NCBI GenBank assembly: GCA_036250195.1
Contig: JAVHZZ010000004.1
Coordinates: 157,893,727 to 157,957,726, forward strand
Length of the DNA: 64,000 nt
Direction of reading: 5' to 3'
Source of the DNA: Mixophyes australis
Lineage: Eukaryota; Chordata; Amphibia; Anura; Limnodynastidae
This document shows, in pieces, positions 14,401-23,275 of this stretch. The notes under the pieces were generated by a model, which was not told the DNA's origin, made no database searches, and saw only the letters and a list, made by a program, of their open reading frames with translations. Position 1 is the stretch's first letter. Each line of letters starts with the position of its first letter. Position numbers and translations under genes: made by a program.

Positions 14401-17400
14401 GGTTAGGCTTTCGAAGAGAATTCTGTAGGGAAAAATTACATTGAAAATAAGCGAGATATGTGCAGAGGAGGCCAGGAAGGAGAAGGTTGCCGTAATAGAG
14501 TTGAGTAATGACTAGTGGATGGATTAGAGATTTGGTGGCATTGTGGGACAGGAAGGGTCTGATATGATTTATGTTGCCGAGCTGAAAAGCCATAGGTTTG
14601 GGCAAGAGATTGGATGTGGGGGATGAAGGAGAGGAAGGAGTGAAGAATGTCAACCAGGCAATGAACTTGAAGGACATGACTTTGGTCTGGGAGGTTTCTG
14701 TGGAGTGGAAGGGATGGAAGTCAGATTGGTTGAGATCAATGAGGAAGTTACTACAGAGGAATCTGGTAAAGTGGCTGTAGATGAGATGCTCGAGAATTCT
14801 GGAGGCACAGGGGAGGAGAAAGATGGGGTGTTAGTTAAACAGAGAGGTGGGTTCAAGATTGGGTTTTCTTCTAGAATGGGTGAAACAAAGGCACGTTTGA
14901 AGGATGGGGGAAGACGGAGGTGGGCGATGTGGAGCAGGCATTGGGGTAGGGGGAGTGAAGGAGGTGAGTGGAAATGTGATCTAAGGAGTAGGTTTAAAGA
15001 GGAGAGAAAAATAGAAGAGAATGTACTTCATCGCCCTTAATGGTGGCGGGAGAAACACAGACAGTGCTGGCTAGAGGAAGAGGGAGGGTGGTAAGGGGGT
15101 TGGAGATAGATGGCAGAAGAAGATTTTGTGTCTGATGGAATAAATTGTGGAGGTGAAAGAAGAGGCAACATCAGTGGCAGTAAGGGAGGAATGTGAGGGC
15201 AGAGGAGGGAGTTAAAGGTGGCAAATAGGCAGCAGGGTTTTGAGACTGGGAGGAGATGAGACACTTGAACAAGGATTGTTTGACAAGGAGAGGGCAGAGC
15301 TGTAAGAGCAGATGATGAACTTGAAATGTTGGAAGTCTGCCATGGAGCGAGATATCCTACAATGATCTTTGGTGGCACATGATCGTTTTTGAAAGAACGT
15401 TCCAATGTTTGGGTTTGGAAAGAAGAAGACACACAGAAGTGGCTGGACAGTGGTGGAGATACAGGGGTGGTTATAGAATGAGGCTGCTTGGTTGGGACAG
15501 GCCAGGGATGATGTAGGGGAGAGGAAAGTTTCAAGCAAGGAGAAAAAGACAGATGGATAAAAGTTAATACATCTAGTAAGGGATGATTTGTATGAGGGGA
15601 GGGGTGCAGGAGACAAGGCAAGGGTGAATCAGAGGAGATGGTATTCAGAAAGTGGGGAGAGATGGAGAAGACAGAAATTGCACATTGGTGGGAGAAAAGA
15701 CAAGGTCAACAAAGTGACCAAGACAGAGGGTTGGGGAGGAGGTCGATTGTGAGAGGCCGGACAAGGAAGAATGGGCAAGAGGTTTGATGGATGCTGGGTC
15801 AGAGGGGTTATCAGTGAGGATGTTAAAGTCACCCAGGATCATGGAGGAGAGATCTGGGGAGAGGTAGTGGAGGAGCCATGCTGCAAAGCTATCAAGAGAT
15901 TGGGAAGTGGGATCATGGTTGATGACTGAGACAGAGAGATGGATAGGGTAGAAGAGAGTGATGGAGTGGACCTTAAAAGGAGGTGTACAAAAGGGAGTGC
16001 TCAGAGGAAATGACACGGAATGTACAACAGGGGGAAAGGAGGGTGTCCACACCGCTATCCAGATGGCCACTAGTTGGTGAAGGATAGGCCTCCAAATGAG
16101 GGAGCAGTAGGGGTACCAGTCAGTGGAGAAAAGCCAGGCTAATATGATGGCAAAAAGGTTAACAAGGTTGGAAATGAAAAGTTAATGGATAGAGGACAGT
16201 TTATTGGGATGGATCTAGCATGCCAGAGGCCAGACGAGAAAGGGAAGTACGGAAATGTGCTTCAGATTTGCAGGGTTACTGGAGAGCAAGGCTGGGACGG
16301 CGGTGAGGGCAGATGGTAATGATGGGTATTAGATGGGAGCGAGGTGTGAGACAAGAGAAGAAAGACTAGAAGTGGATAGCAGGGTCTAGCGATCGAGTGT
16401 GATTAAGGGTGCACTGATGCTAGGAAAGGGAGCCACAGGGATTAGGGATGGACAAGGAAGAGGGAGTGAGCAGGAAGAGAGAAGAACGGTAGTATGGGAC
16501 ACAGTAAGATTTGAGATGGATCAAATAATTAGTTACATAACAAAAAAAACAAAAAATGTACTCAATTTTGAGCTCATTACTGATATTCTCATTTTAATTA
16601 CTTTGCCATTTCTCTGCCTCCTTCTTTCCTCTCCTGATTCTTTACGTGATGTGGTGGCTCCCAGTCACTGACAGACTAGGAGCACACTGATGAGCTCACT
16701 GCAAAGCCTGATTACAGGTTATCAATGGGATCACACATCATTGTAAACAAAAAAAGTTTTAAAAAAAGTTACATTTAAGTGGACGGGGGAGGCATGTAAC
16801 AGAGGGTCCCCCTAACCCTAAAAGTCCGGGCCCCGTAAATCTGTATTCCCCATAACCCTCTCATGATTACACCATGGAGTGTTCAGTCAGGCTAGTGCTA
16901 AGCTGGATGAAAATCTTCTTAATAGCACTCTGCAAGTTCTGGCTACTGTAATTATTTATAATACCCACGTTTTCTGGGCTGAAGGTGGCAAGAGCTTTTT
17001 CTCTTTAGAGCTTGTTCAGGTCTGCAATTTCAGAACATGTTCTCCTTTTAAGTTCCACATGGAACAAGACATGAGAAAAACTCTCAGAAAATGTTGCAAG
17101 CACAGGGATCTAACCTTGAGTCAGAACATTTGCTGTACATAGGAGCAGTAGTGGAAACAATGAACCAGACCAAAGCACTGGAAAAGCATGCATGCACTTC
17201 ATCTGAACATGTATATATGCTTGATGAAAAACAAATGTATTATTGAGACCCCTGACAAGATGCTCTATTCACATGTGTGTACAAACTAACCAGGAATCAC
17301 TGTAGGATACACAGATCTACTTATTGGTAAATAAGGCATATTATGCTTCAACTAACCATAATGCCATTTGTCTTCATTAATCTAGGCCAGTTTATGAAAG

Positions 17401-18139
17401 AGCCAGAAGTCAATGTCTATGATATGCAGCCTGGAACTGAACCAGAGAAACCAATAGCTACTATGAATGTAAAAGGACATAAGCTGACTGTAACAAGGTT
17501 TGTACTAGGAATCCGTATAAAATCTATATGGGAGCAAATGAAAGTAGTGATCATTTCAGTTTATATGATGAGTGACTATTCTAATTAACATTACCGTGTG
17601 AGTAGCACAACCTTTATAATAGTTAGGTGTGCCCATTAAAATATCAATTGAAATAAACCTCCTGTAGGCATGAGCCCAGGCTGTGCCTATAGCCTCTGAT
17701 ATGAACCAGTGCAGAACCTAAAAACACCTCTTTAAATTCAACACTCAGATGTCAGGGATTAGTCGGTGAGGAACTTCTCACCTCTTATTGGTTATTGAAA
17801 CTCACCAATCAAGGGTTAGCACAATGTCTAGTCATTTCCTGACAAGAAGGCCTGAAATCAGACAGCTGTAAGCTCTAGGCTCCAAATAACTCAAACCCTC
17901 CTCATTTTCACAGCAGATACATGCAGGTGATAATCCAAACAGCCTGTCTTGTACAAGACAATTTACCTGACCTTGCTTTTTCTTTATGCAGAGGGGTGCA
18001 GAAAGAGTACCACTTAAACAGCATGCTAGGAACTAAAGTCACCTGCTGGTTTGTACACAACAATGGAAAAGGTTTCATCGATGGACATTATAAAGACTAC
18101 ATAGTACCTCAACTCTACAGTGTTTTAAAACATCCTTAA
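434..18139 (+). CDS. ITIH2: ITIH2, C-terminal part (seven coding exons)
   Basis: Inter-alpha-trypsin inhibitor heavy chain H2, a secreted plasma protein. Its heavy chain is covalently joined to bikunin chondroitin sulfate or to hyaluronan and stabilises extracellular matrix. The coding exons are 434-606, 7862-8035, 9176-9289, 10370-10568, 11745-11917, 17386-17497 and 17992-18139; phases match at every junction and give about 363 residues. The order is: end of the post-vWA region (motif LATTAAAKR), a Pro/Thr-rich linker, then the ITIH C-terminal domain from DNDPHFII to the stop. The DPHF tetrapeptide, where the family is cleaved and esterified to chondroitin sulfate, is intact at 9184-9195. 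The ending DYIVPQLYSVLKHP is typical of H2 rather than H1, H3 or H4, and synteny with KIN and ATP5F1C agrees. N-glycosylation sequons are NLT (first exon), NTT (linker) and NIT (fifth exon). Signal peptide, VIT domain and most of vWA lie upstream of the window. Confidence 0.95.
607..1745. other. ITIH2 intron, no feature recognised
   Basis: AT-rich intron sequence. Open frames at 710-931 and 843-1271 have no recognisable protein similarity, so the stretch is treated as noncoding. Confidence 0.6.
1746..1857 (+). repeat. Left inverted terminal repeat of the DIRS element
   Basis: Aligns in reverse complement with 6428-6541. Shared segments include ctccatgg near the outer side, tatgcttc, tttagctagaga and aggtcaaacaaaaat, followed by a tatataaa TATA-like stretch that could be the element promoter. 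Confidence 0.75.
2385..2449. repeat. (TA)n microsatellite
   Basis: An uninterrupted TA dinucleotide run of about 65 bases inside the DIRS element, between the left terminal repeat and the gag-like region. Confidence 0.97.
2540..3115 (+). pseudogene. DIRS gag-like remnant
   Basis: Two broken reading frames carry segments typical of vertebrate DIRS first ORFs: LRDCMDRKAESSLKKIH followed by SGVAVASVAMALRVW, then LSARAMTSPAVARGALCLW and LPFGDKLDTMIHKLSGEK. Function in the family is capsid-like. Frameshifts make this copy nonfunctional. Confidence 0.75.
3420..4188 (+). pseudogene. DIRS reverse transcriptase remnant
   Basis: Conceptual pieces in order: AFRTVLGLRGLNKFVHVKHF, HFQFTCIPFSL, ILPYLYDILIVGESKEV, HLVPTKHRKFLGVQIDTRR, then LSLARQLQV and LLGMFSTAIG. 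These are fingers, palm and thumb regions of a DIRS RT. The catalytic site reads PYLYDIL where the family has an Asp pair, so the first Asp is replaced by Tyr. Stops and frameshifts confirm inactivation. Confidence 0.85.
4362..4592 (+). pseudogene. DIRS RNase H remnant, interrupted by an insertion
   Basis: LPINILETRVVWKAVLHFQ followed by LRIYSDNRTLIVFINCQ is the RNase H domain (SDN holds a catalytic Asp). Coding stops at about 4592 where another transposon entered, and the same protein resumes at 5033 with DYLSCTKIHPEEWSLNQEVF. Confidence 0.85.
4605..5024. mobile_element. Nonautonomous GC-rich DNA element nested in the DIRS RNase H region
   Basis: About 420 bases, much more GC-rich than the surroundings, bounded by ACTAGCCG (4597-4604) and GCTAGCCG (5025-5032), an 8-base duplication with one mismatch. 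Removing it rejoins the DIRS frame as NILADYLSC, which confirms the boundaries. The interior folds back: the segment at 4774-4835 is largely complementary to 4849-4910, including ctgtcgggccgt against acggcccgacag. An 8-base duplication suggests a hAT-type origin. It encodes no transposase. Open frames within it are by-products of high GC. Confidence 0.75.
5018..6300 (+). pseudogene. DIRS C-terminal region with tyrosine recombinase remnant
   Basis: After DYLSCTKIHPEEWSLNQEVF come broken frames with ASWCESKVYPSL, FVKGVALATLKVQVSALSVL, SFCQTFCISKEPQFSPPYVL and STSRVGKLQDL. These match the arrangement of DIRS tyrosine recombinases, the enzyme that integrates the circular cDNA. Several stops are present. 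The catalytic Tyr was not located with confidence. Confidence 0.7.
6428..6573 (-). repeat. Right inverted terminal repeat of the DIRS element
   Basis: Reverse-complement partner of the left terminal repeat. Its outer part (6534-6572) also pairs with 6318-6356 just inside the element, giving the inner inverted pair expected of DIRS elements. Confidence 0.75.
6574..7427. other. ITIH2 intron, nothing recognised
   Basis: AT-rich unique-looking intron. Minus-strand open frames here (6452-6745, 6806-7036) show no recognisable similarity. Confidence 0.5.
7428..7512 (+). repeat. 17-bp minisatellite, five copies
   Basis: Five head-to-tail copies of gtagctgtgcagtgaag. The first differs by one base (ending gacg); the other four are identical, suggesting recent expansion. 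It sits 350 bases before an ITIH2 exon. Confidence 0.97.
7862..8035 (+). CDS. ITIH2: ITIH2 exon (Pro/Thr-rich linker)
   Basis: Begins with the two bases that finish the split codon of the previous exon, 7.2 kb upstream. It encodes a low-complexity linker rich in Pro, Thr and Ser (for example TQAPPPTTKPPCTSNPPSN) with two Cys and one N-glycosylation sequon (NTT). Such a linker is a plausible O-glycosylation target. The sequence is not conserved enough to be recognised alone. Phase, splice sites (ggcaacag acceptor, gtatgt donor) and position between two certain exons support it. Confidence 0.82.
8106..8562. mobile_element. MITE-like element with GGGTCTATTTAT termini
   Basis: The left end reads taggggtctatttatc and the right end aataaatagaccccctag, an inverted pair flanked by TAG on both sides (possible 3-base duplication). 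No coding capacity. A similar left end is seen at 45834. PIF/Harbinger-type origin is possible but unproven. Confidence 0.6.
9176..9289 (+). CDS. ITIH2: ITIH2 exon with the DPHF chondroitin-sulfate linkage site
   Basis: Encodes VDNDPHFIINLPISQTDVCF followed by a segment ending LLSDPESG. The Asp-Pro bond in DPHF (9184-9189) is where ITI heavy chains are cleaved and the Asp is ester-linked to chondroitin sulfate. All four residues are present, so the matured heavy chain should end here as in mammals. Acceptor cttgcag, donor gtaaat. Confidence 0.95.
10370..10568 (+). CDS. ITIH2: ITIH2 exon (ITIH C-terminal domain)
   Basis: Encodes VVINGKIVTAKKAKDGKLNT, then YFGTFGMYFKQLDTRIEIS and a Trp-Ser stretch. 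This is the first half of the C-terminal propeptide domain (ITI_HC_C family). Acceptor ttactttag, donor gtaagt; it ends two bases into an Arg codon. Confidence 0.95.
11192..11426 (+). repeat. Degenerate minisatellite (gcatgtggggaggtctg-type)
   Basis: About ten diverged copies of a 20-24 base unit built around gcatgtggggaggtctg. Unit length and sequence vary, so the array is old or unstable. Confidence 0.85.
11745..11917 (+). CDS. ITIH2: ITIH2 exon (ITIH C-terminal domain)
   Basis: Encodes LTVSVKKQSNITITVDND and LVILHRVWKNHPINVDFLG, ending THGLIG. LHRVW and DFLG are hallmarks of the ITIH C-terminal domain. NIT is an N-glycosylation sequon. Acceptor tttttacag, donor gtaaat. Confidence 0.95.
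12083..12395. mobile_element. hAT-type MITE
   Basis: Inverted ends catacttgccaac and gttggcaactatg are flanked by acatacct (12075-12082) and aaatacct (12396-12403), an 8-base duplication with one mismatch. The interior contains further inverted segments. A related fragment lies at about 24205-24275. No protein is encoded. Confidence 0.75.
13407..13595. repeat. About 60-bp tandem repeat, three copies
   Basis: Three diverged copies of a unit containing ttaataaata, ttattatgcat, tgagcca and cctcttccttttt, immediately next to the 3' end of the LINE at 13596. Confidence 0.8.
13590..16530 (-). mobile_element. CR1/L2-type LINE, degenerate, antisense in ITIH2 intron
   Basis: The minus strand carries broken frames of one LINE ORF2: an endonuclease-like part with MILGDFNILTDNPSDPAS and LVFSPTN (15645-16070), and a reverse transcriptase C-terminal part with SLIHPLVITQLYYGNLLLPG and later SNLLVH (14216-14677). 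The 3' end meets a short TTA/TAA microsatellite at 13590-13612. The plus strand is strongly GA-rich throughout. GDFNI and the RT tail fit the CR1/L2 group; the exact clade cannot be settled by eye. Multiple stops and frameshifts show it is inactive. Confidence 0.75.
16531..17385. other. ITIH2 intron, nothing recognised
   Basis: Intron remainder. The open frame at 16879-17142 has no recognisable similarity. Confidence 0.5.
17386..17497 (+). CDS. ITIH2: ITIH2 exon (ITIH C-terminal domain)
   Basis: Encodes GQFMKEPEVNVYDMQPG and KPIATMNVKGHKLTVTR. The preceding 5.5-kb intron holds a hAT-type element, a tandem repeat and a LINE. Acceptor aatctag; donor gtttgt is a weaker GT site, but the phase joins correctly to the last exon. 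Confidence 0.93.
17992..18139 (+). CDS. ITIH2: ITIH2 terminal coding exon with stop
   Basis: Encodes RGVQKEYHLNSMLGTKV, CWFVHNNGKGFIDGHYKDY and IVPQLYSVLKHP, then TAA at 18137-18139. The CWFVHNNGKGFIDGHYKDY block is the most conserved end of H2. Acceptor tttatgcag. Confidence 0.96.
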
Positions 18140-18208
18140 AGAATGTCCACATATGTGTTTGCTAACAAGATAAATGTGTCATAAATTGTGCTAATAAGAT
18201 AAATATAT

Positions 18209-18214
18209 AATAAA
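18209..18214 (+). terminator. ITIH2: Poly(A) signal candidate for ITIH2
   Basis: AATAAA lies 70 bases after the ITIH2 stop in AT-rich sequence and is the first canonical hexamer downstream. A second, at 18464-18469, could give a longer 3' UTR. Confidence 0.6.
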
Positions 18215-18469
18215 ATATAAGAACTTTTTTTATTTTAGCCAAATTTTATTTTATCTTTTATGGGTTAGACAAGTATTAATGGCTTGAGTAGAAACTACAC
18301 AAAAACAGCACATCATTTATTAATGGACAGATAATCTGAATGGAGGACTTCATATTTGAAATAGCAAATAGTATATACCCTTGTGGCTAAGTGCTCTTCC
18401 ATCAAGCCTGATAATGATGGACACTTTTCATGCCTCTTCTTACTTCTTTCAATCAATATGAATAATAAA

Positions 18470-21040
18470 GTATGTTAACCTTATAAAACAATAGATTGTG
18501 TGCTTTAATCCAGTTTCCGCAAGCCCTATTACTATACATGTAATTCTCATTCCCACTTTAATTATGTTAACATAGTATGTAGCATCATTGGCCAAACAAT
18601 ATTAAAATAAAAGTTACAATATGCTTGTTTATATTGGCTTATAGTTATAAATCAGCTATATCAACATGTGCTGTATATAGGGCTATATTCACCACATAGG
18701 CCAGTTAGGCAGATCAAGGACAGCACTGTGCTGGTATCAGAATATAAATTTAAGCCTCTTGTACTGATGTTTGCTTTCCTTTTAATGTTTTATTACTATT
18801 TCCAGGTCTTTACTAACCACTTATTTCCAGTAAAAAATATATATAAGAGAACAGGAGCAAAGCGCTACAGAATCTGCTGGCGCTATATAAATAAATGTTG
18901 ATGATGATGTTGATGAATTACTTATTTTGGGTGTATTTATTCCGACTGCTTAGGGCACTATCTATTCTAAAAACAGCCTGGACTGTACTTCTTATTAATA
19001 TTTAACATGAATGCCTGCTTGAGCTTCTCACCTTGTACATGTTACTCGAGTACAAGCATATTGTACAAATCTACTGTATAATATATAAGGAAGTCTTTGA
19101 TATGAAGCATGACCAAATAAAGGTGGCTGTCCAGGAGGTGCTTATTCCTCATAATAAATGTGATGCGACAATAAATAATAAAGTTATTATATTATAAACT
19201 GTAACTTGTACACTACTATGACATGTTTCTACTACAGGATCCAACGGACAAGCATGCATTTATACACACACAGCATCAAGACCTTCTCAGAGGGCCTCAT
19301 ATGTTGGATATGGGTCCTGTGTGCATGGGCTACAGGTTTTCTCATGTTAAATCACCCATGTCTATGTAACATAAGTGAGGAAGCTTTACCTACTCTGTTA
19401 TTCTTCACTTAAACTCACATTGAGGAACAGCTTCAAATTCACCATTACATTCAGAAATCATCAACACACAAATAAATGGGAAAAAAAACCACGACAAACA
19501 TGCTATAACAGCCTGACTTTAAATTGGCTACATGTATATGGTATAAGAATTGTAAAGTGCTACGGAATTTGCTGGCGCTATATAAATAAATGTTGATGAT
19601 GATGATAAGAAGTCTTAAATGGACAGCTGCAGTGACTTCAATTATCCTCATAATTTACTGTAAAAAAATATATAACGGTCTCTATGCAGAGAGGGAGAAT
19701 TAAAAGACCAATAGCCGTCTGTACATGAAAGTCCGCAAGTCAGAAAAAACACATCTCAAGTAATGACTGTCATCTTATTATAACTAAATCTGAAGTGACA
19801 AATGGGACACTTGAGCTTATTGTGAGATTTTTTTTGCTATAAAATAACAAAACAACAGCTACTAATATCACAAAGTCATGGAATACAGTGAACGCTTTTG
19901 GGCTGCCACAGAAAAAGTTTATCAATATGGATCTATACATCAGACCATAAAGAGGGACCAATGGGGAGGAAAGAAGAGAATACATAGGGCAATAAAAGGG
20001 ATTTGGGACAAAGAAAAACAGATTGTGCTAAAGAGATATTGCTACTAAAGGGCTACTGTTATAAGACTACACTGATCTTGATTTTTGATTATAGCTGTTT
20101 AAGAAAGGAAGTAAATACTTTTGCTTGTTAAAGCTTAAGCAGAACTGTATACATATGGGCAGCCTATTGGTGCCCAGCTCCTGTGGAACTAAGAGTACTC
20201 TGCTTTTCTTTTATAGAATCCGGTCACCACCAATATCCAAAATAAAACAGAGCTCGATTAAGGCTTTGGAGGTCTTGGGACAGTTAAGACAGTGGGGCTC
20301 CTATGTTCTAAACTTAAGAGCATAGTGCCATCATACAGGGAGAGTTACTTGCTAACTCAATTTTGACTCACATGGTTCTGAATATACTACACTATTACGC
20401 CCCTTATGATCTAAATGAATAAGGGTGTCCCTTGTCGATCTAAGTTTGCAAATTGCCCCCTTGACTATAATTACAGTACCCCGTTAATTATTGCAATTAA
20501 TAATAGTGGCCCTTTGATTATTGTAATGAATAATAGTGCCTCTTGATAATACACTTACCTTAGGGCTTCTATCTTCTGCCCACAGTATGCAGATGCAGAA
20601 AGACGCCCCTAGCTTAAGTGCTGCAGCAGTGACATAATAATGCTCCAACGCTTAAGGGAGCCTGTGAATACAGTCACCTCCGGGAACAGGTGCTGTTGGG
20701 GCTATTAAGGCAGCAGTACCATTTGCTTCAACAGCCACGGCAGCACCTGTTCCTGGAGAGGCACTGCCACTCCGCATGGGGAGCTCATGAGACAGGGTAG
20801 CCTGGGAAACATGCCCCCTGGGCCCTCATATTGATCTGGCTCCGATCTACAGAGTACCACACTTATATTATTATTACATCTAGGAAGGTTAAAACTGCAA
20901 TTTTAAAGCATTTGCATATTGTCTAAGAAATTGCACTTTCTTGTATGTTCTACTACATATGTAGGGTATAATCCGGACCACATATATTAGGGACAGCAGG
21001 TAGTTGGTTTGGTCTCAAGACAGGTATTTTCAAGCTTACA
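18470..21040. other. ITIH2-KIN intergenic sequence with SINE tails
   Basis: No gene was recognised. Two short copies of the V-SINE 3' tail (gctggcgctatataaataaa) lie at about 18855-18915 and 19550-19606. At 20681-20756, gggaacaggtgctg and cagcacctgttcctgg form a hairpin. A block around 20480-20560 rich in attaataatag recurs at about 22490-22530. Confidence 0.6.
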
Positions 21041-22156
21041 TCTATCTAATCTAATCTAATAATCTAATATATAAAAGAGAAAATTTGTCCTTCTGTCTGT
21101 CTTTCTATACAAATCCACATTTTTCAAGCGAAGATCATGAAATTTTGCATACGAGTGTATTAAAACATGACGGAGGCAACTAAAAAAATTTAAAATTGAA
21201 ATTCATTACGGGGTGGGGGTGGGGGTGGCAAGGGGGGGGGGGGGGTAACACCTAAAAATCATCGAAAACGACCATAACTCTGGAATGTCTGGAACAATTT
21301 ACACCAAACCTGGTACACATATGACTTACAGTCTGACAACAAATATTGTGGGGGCAAGACACCCCTAGCACTCCTAAGGGTGGGGGTGGCAAGGGGGGGT
21401 AACACCTAAAAATCATCCAAAAAGACCATAACTCTGGAATGTCTAGAACAATGTCTTGGAAGAAGTTCCAAAAAAAAAGGGGAAATATATTTTTTCTGGA
21501 TGCACCCGGAAGAACAGGTAAGACGTTTCTCATCAAGTTGTTACTTGCTAAAATTCGAGTACATTCCAAGATAGCTATTGCTGTGGCCTCTTCTGGAATT
21601 GCTGCAACTTTGCTCCCTGGTGGAAGAACAGCACATTCAGCTTTCAAGTTACCGCTTAATCTGGCCCGAAGTGAAACTCCCGTCTGCAATATCACTAAAT
21701 GAACAGAAAAAGCTCAGATTCTGCAGAAATGTCAGGTCATTGTATGGGATGAATGCACCATGTCACACAAAAATGCTTTACAGGCCCTCAATCAAACACT
21801 TCAATTTTTAAGAGGCAATGATTTACTAATGGGTGGAGTCACTGTTGTATTGGCTAGAGATTTTCGACAAACATTGCCGGTCATTCCAAAAGGAACAATG
21901 GCGGATGAAATTAATGCATGCCTTAAATCATCACATCTTTGGAGGCATGTTCGCACTTTGCGACTAACCACAAATATGAGAGTTTCTCTGCATGGCAACA
22001 CAATGGACGGTCAGTTTGCTGATCATTTCTTAAATACTGGGAATGGTTTAATGCCGCTTCATCCAGTAACTGGTCTCTTCAAACTCAGAGAAACACTTTG
22101 TAACAGTTGTATCTTAAAATTCTTTAAATCCCGGGCAACGCCGGGTATTCTGCTAG
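21041..22156 (+). mobile_element. Helitron, internally deleted, with helicase remnant
   Basis: A rolling-circle DNA transposon with recognisable ends. The 5' end starts TC directly after an A (21040). The 3' end is CTAG (22153-22156) followed by T, preceded by the hairpin cccgggcaacgccggg (22130-22145). This is the Helitron signature: insertion between A and T, no target duplication, 3' hairpin plus CTRR. The left part has two copies of a G-rich block followed by aacacctaaaaatcatc (about 21217-21293 and 21377-21452). The right part carries a PIF1-like helicase fragment. The Rep/HUH domain is missing, so it is nonautonomous. Confidence 0.9.
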
Positions 22157-22218
22157 TAATGCATAAATTGACAATTTTTACTGGATCTACTTTTTTATAT
22201 CCTATTTTGGGTTTTTGA
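21439..22218 (+). pseudogene. Helitron PIF1-like helicase fragment
   Basis: One frame with a single internal stop (TGA, 21700-21702). Visible motifs: Walker A in DAPGRTGKTF, ASSGIAATLLPGGRTAHS, Walker B in IVWDECTMSHKNAL, then GGVTVVLARDFRQTLPVIPKG and LRLTTNMRV. This order is the SF1B PIF1 core as found in Helitron transposases. The first Gly pair of Walker A reads GR, and ARDFRQ has Arg where most copies have Gly. It lacks the rest of the helicase and the Rep nuclease. The frame runs past the Helitron end, so the last ~20 codons are flanking DNA. Confidence 0.88.
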
Positions 22219-22854
22219 AATATAGGCTTACAAGTGAAATCCATTATATATTTTATATTATACAATGTCCATGAGATACAATTGACCGATGACTTGATTG
22301 CCTCGATAATGATACAGCAATCAGACACCCAGCACTATATATAGCCTTACAAATTCATTAAGAGCATAGCATATTGGAGTTCTGTCTTGTAGAACACAAG
22401 AAAGGCAACATTCACTTCTAGAATAAATAGAGACGCCATAGGAAACAGCAGTATATAGATCTGGATAGTGTACTTCTGGACAACAGCAATAATGCCCCCT
22501 TGGTTATTATAATTAATAATAGAGCACCGGTCACTGTGCTCTTAATACATTTGGACTGAGTATTAGATCTCTGGTACAAAATCCGGGAGTAGTACGAGTG
22601 ATCGGTGCTGTAAACACCGACAGGAGATCGCGTCTGTTGTAACTGACGTCACTTACAGCTGCGACTTGCAAAGTTCCGAATTTAATGCGGCAACGTACGG
22701 AACCAGGTAAGTATTAGCTTTACATTACCGGGTAGACAACAGCGCTTAGTGTACCAAATATAGTGAACACACGTGCTTAATAATAAAAATAGTAATCATA
22801 TACAGTAGGCTGCTTCACTTCAATAGCACCCAAATGCAGGTGCATAACCTAAAT

Positions 22855-22984
22855 CAGTGTTGGCTAACCTGTGACACTCCAGGTGTTGTGGAACTACAAG
22901 TCCCAGCATGCTTTGCCAATATATATCAGCTTACTGCTGGAAGGGTATGCTGGGACTTGTAGTTTCACAGGTTAGCCAACACTG
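22855..22984. mobile_element. hAT-type MITE (fold-back)
   Basis: 130 bases with nearly complementary arms: cagtgttggctaacctgtg at the left and cacaggttagccaacactg at the right, plus inner aactacaagtcccagcatg against atgctgggacttgtagttt. Flanks acctaaat and atctaaat form an 8-base duplication with one mismatch. The CAGTG termini and 8-base duplication are typical of hAT. Confidence 0.9.
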
Positions 22985-23151
22985 ATCTAAATAAACACAG
23001 AAAAAAAGCGCCAAACATAGTGTGATACCATTAATCAATCGGATTGCAGGTAAGTCCGTATCATTTTCTTTCCTTTTATCACTCTTTCGTGTTCCTTCTG
23101 CAGGAATTCTGCATGTTGGAATTCTCAGGATAGATATTTTGTACCCAACCC

Positions 23152-23152
23152 A

Positions 23153-23217
<65 letters not shown>

Positions 23218-23275
23218 CATACACACACACATACACATACACATACATATACATACACATACATATACACACACC
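23152..23275. repeat. Compound (AT)n and (AC/AT)n microsatellite
   Basis: A run of AT (to 23210) passes into mixed acacat/acatac repeats. The open frames over it are artefacts of the dinucleotide pattern. Confidence 0.97.

Noticed and set aside
13711..16070. Series of minus-strand open frames of 60-194 codons
   Set aside because: They are pieces of one decayed LINE (GDFNI endonuclease and RT tail visible) and GA-rich by-products, not host genes.
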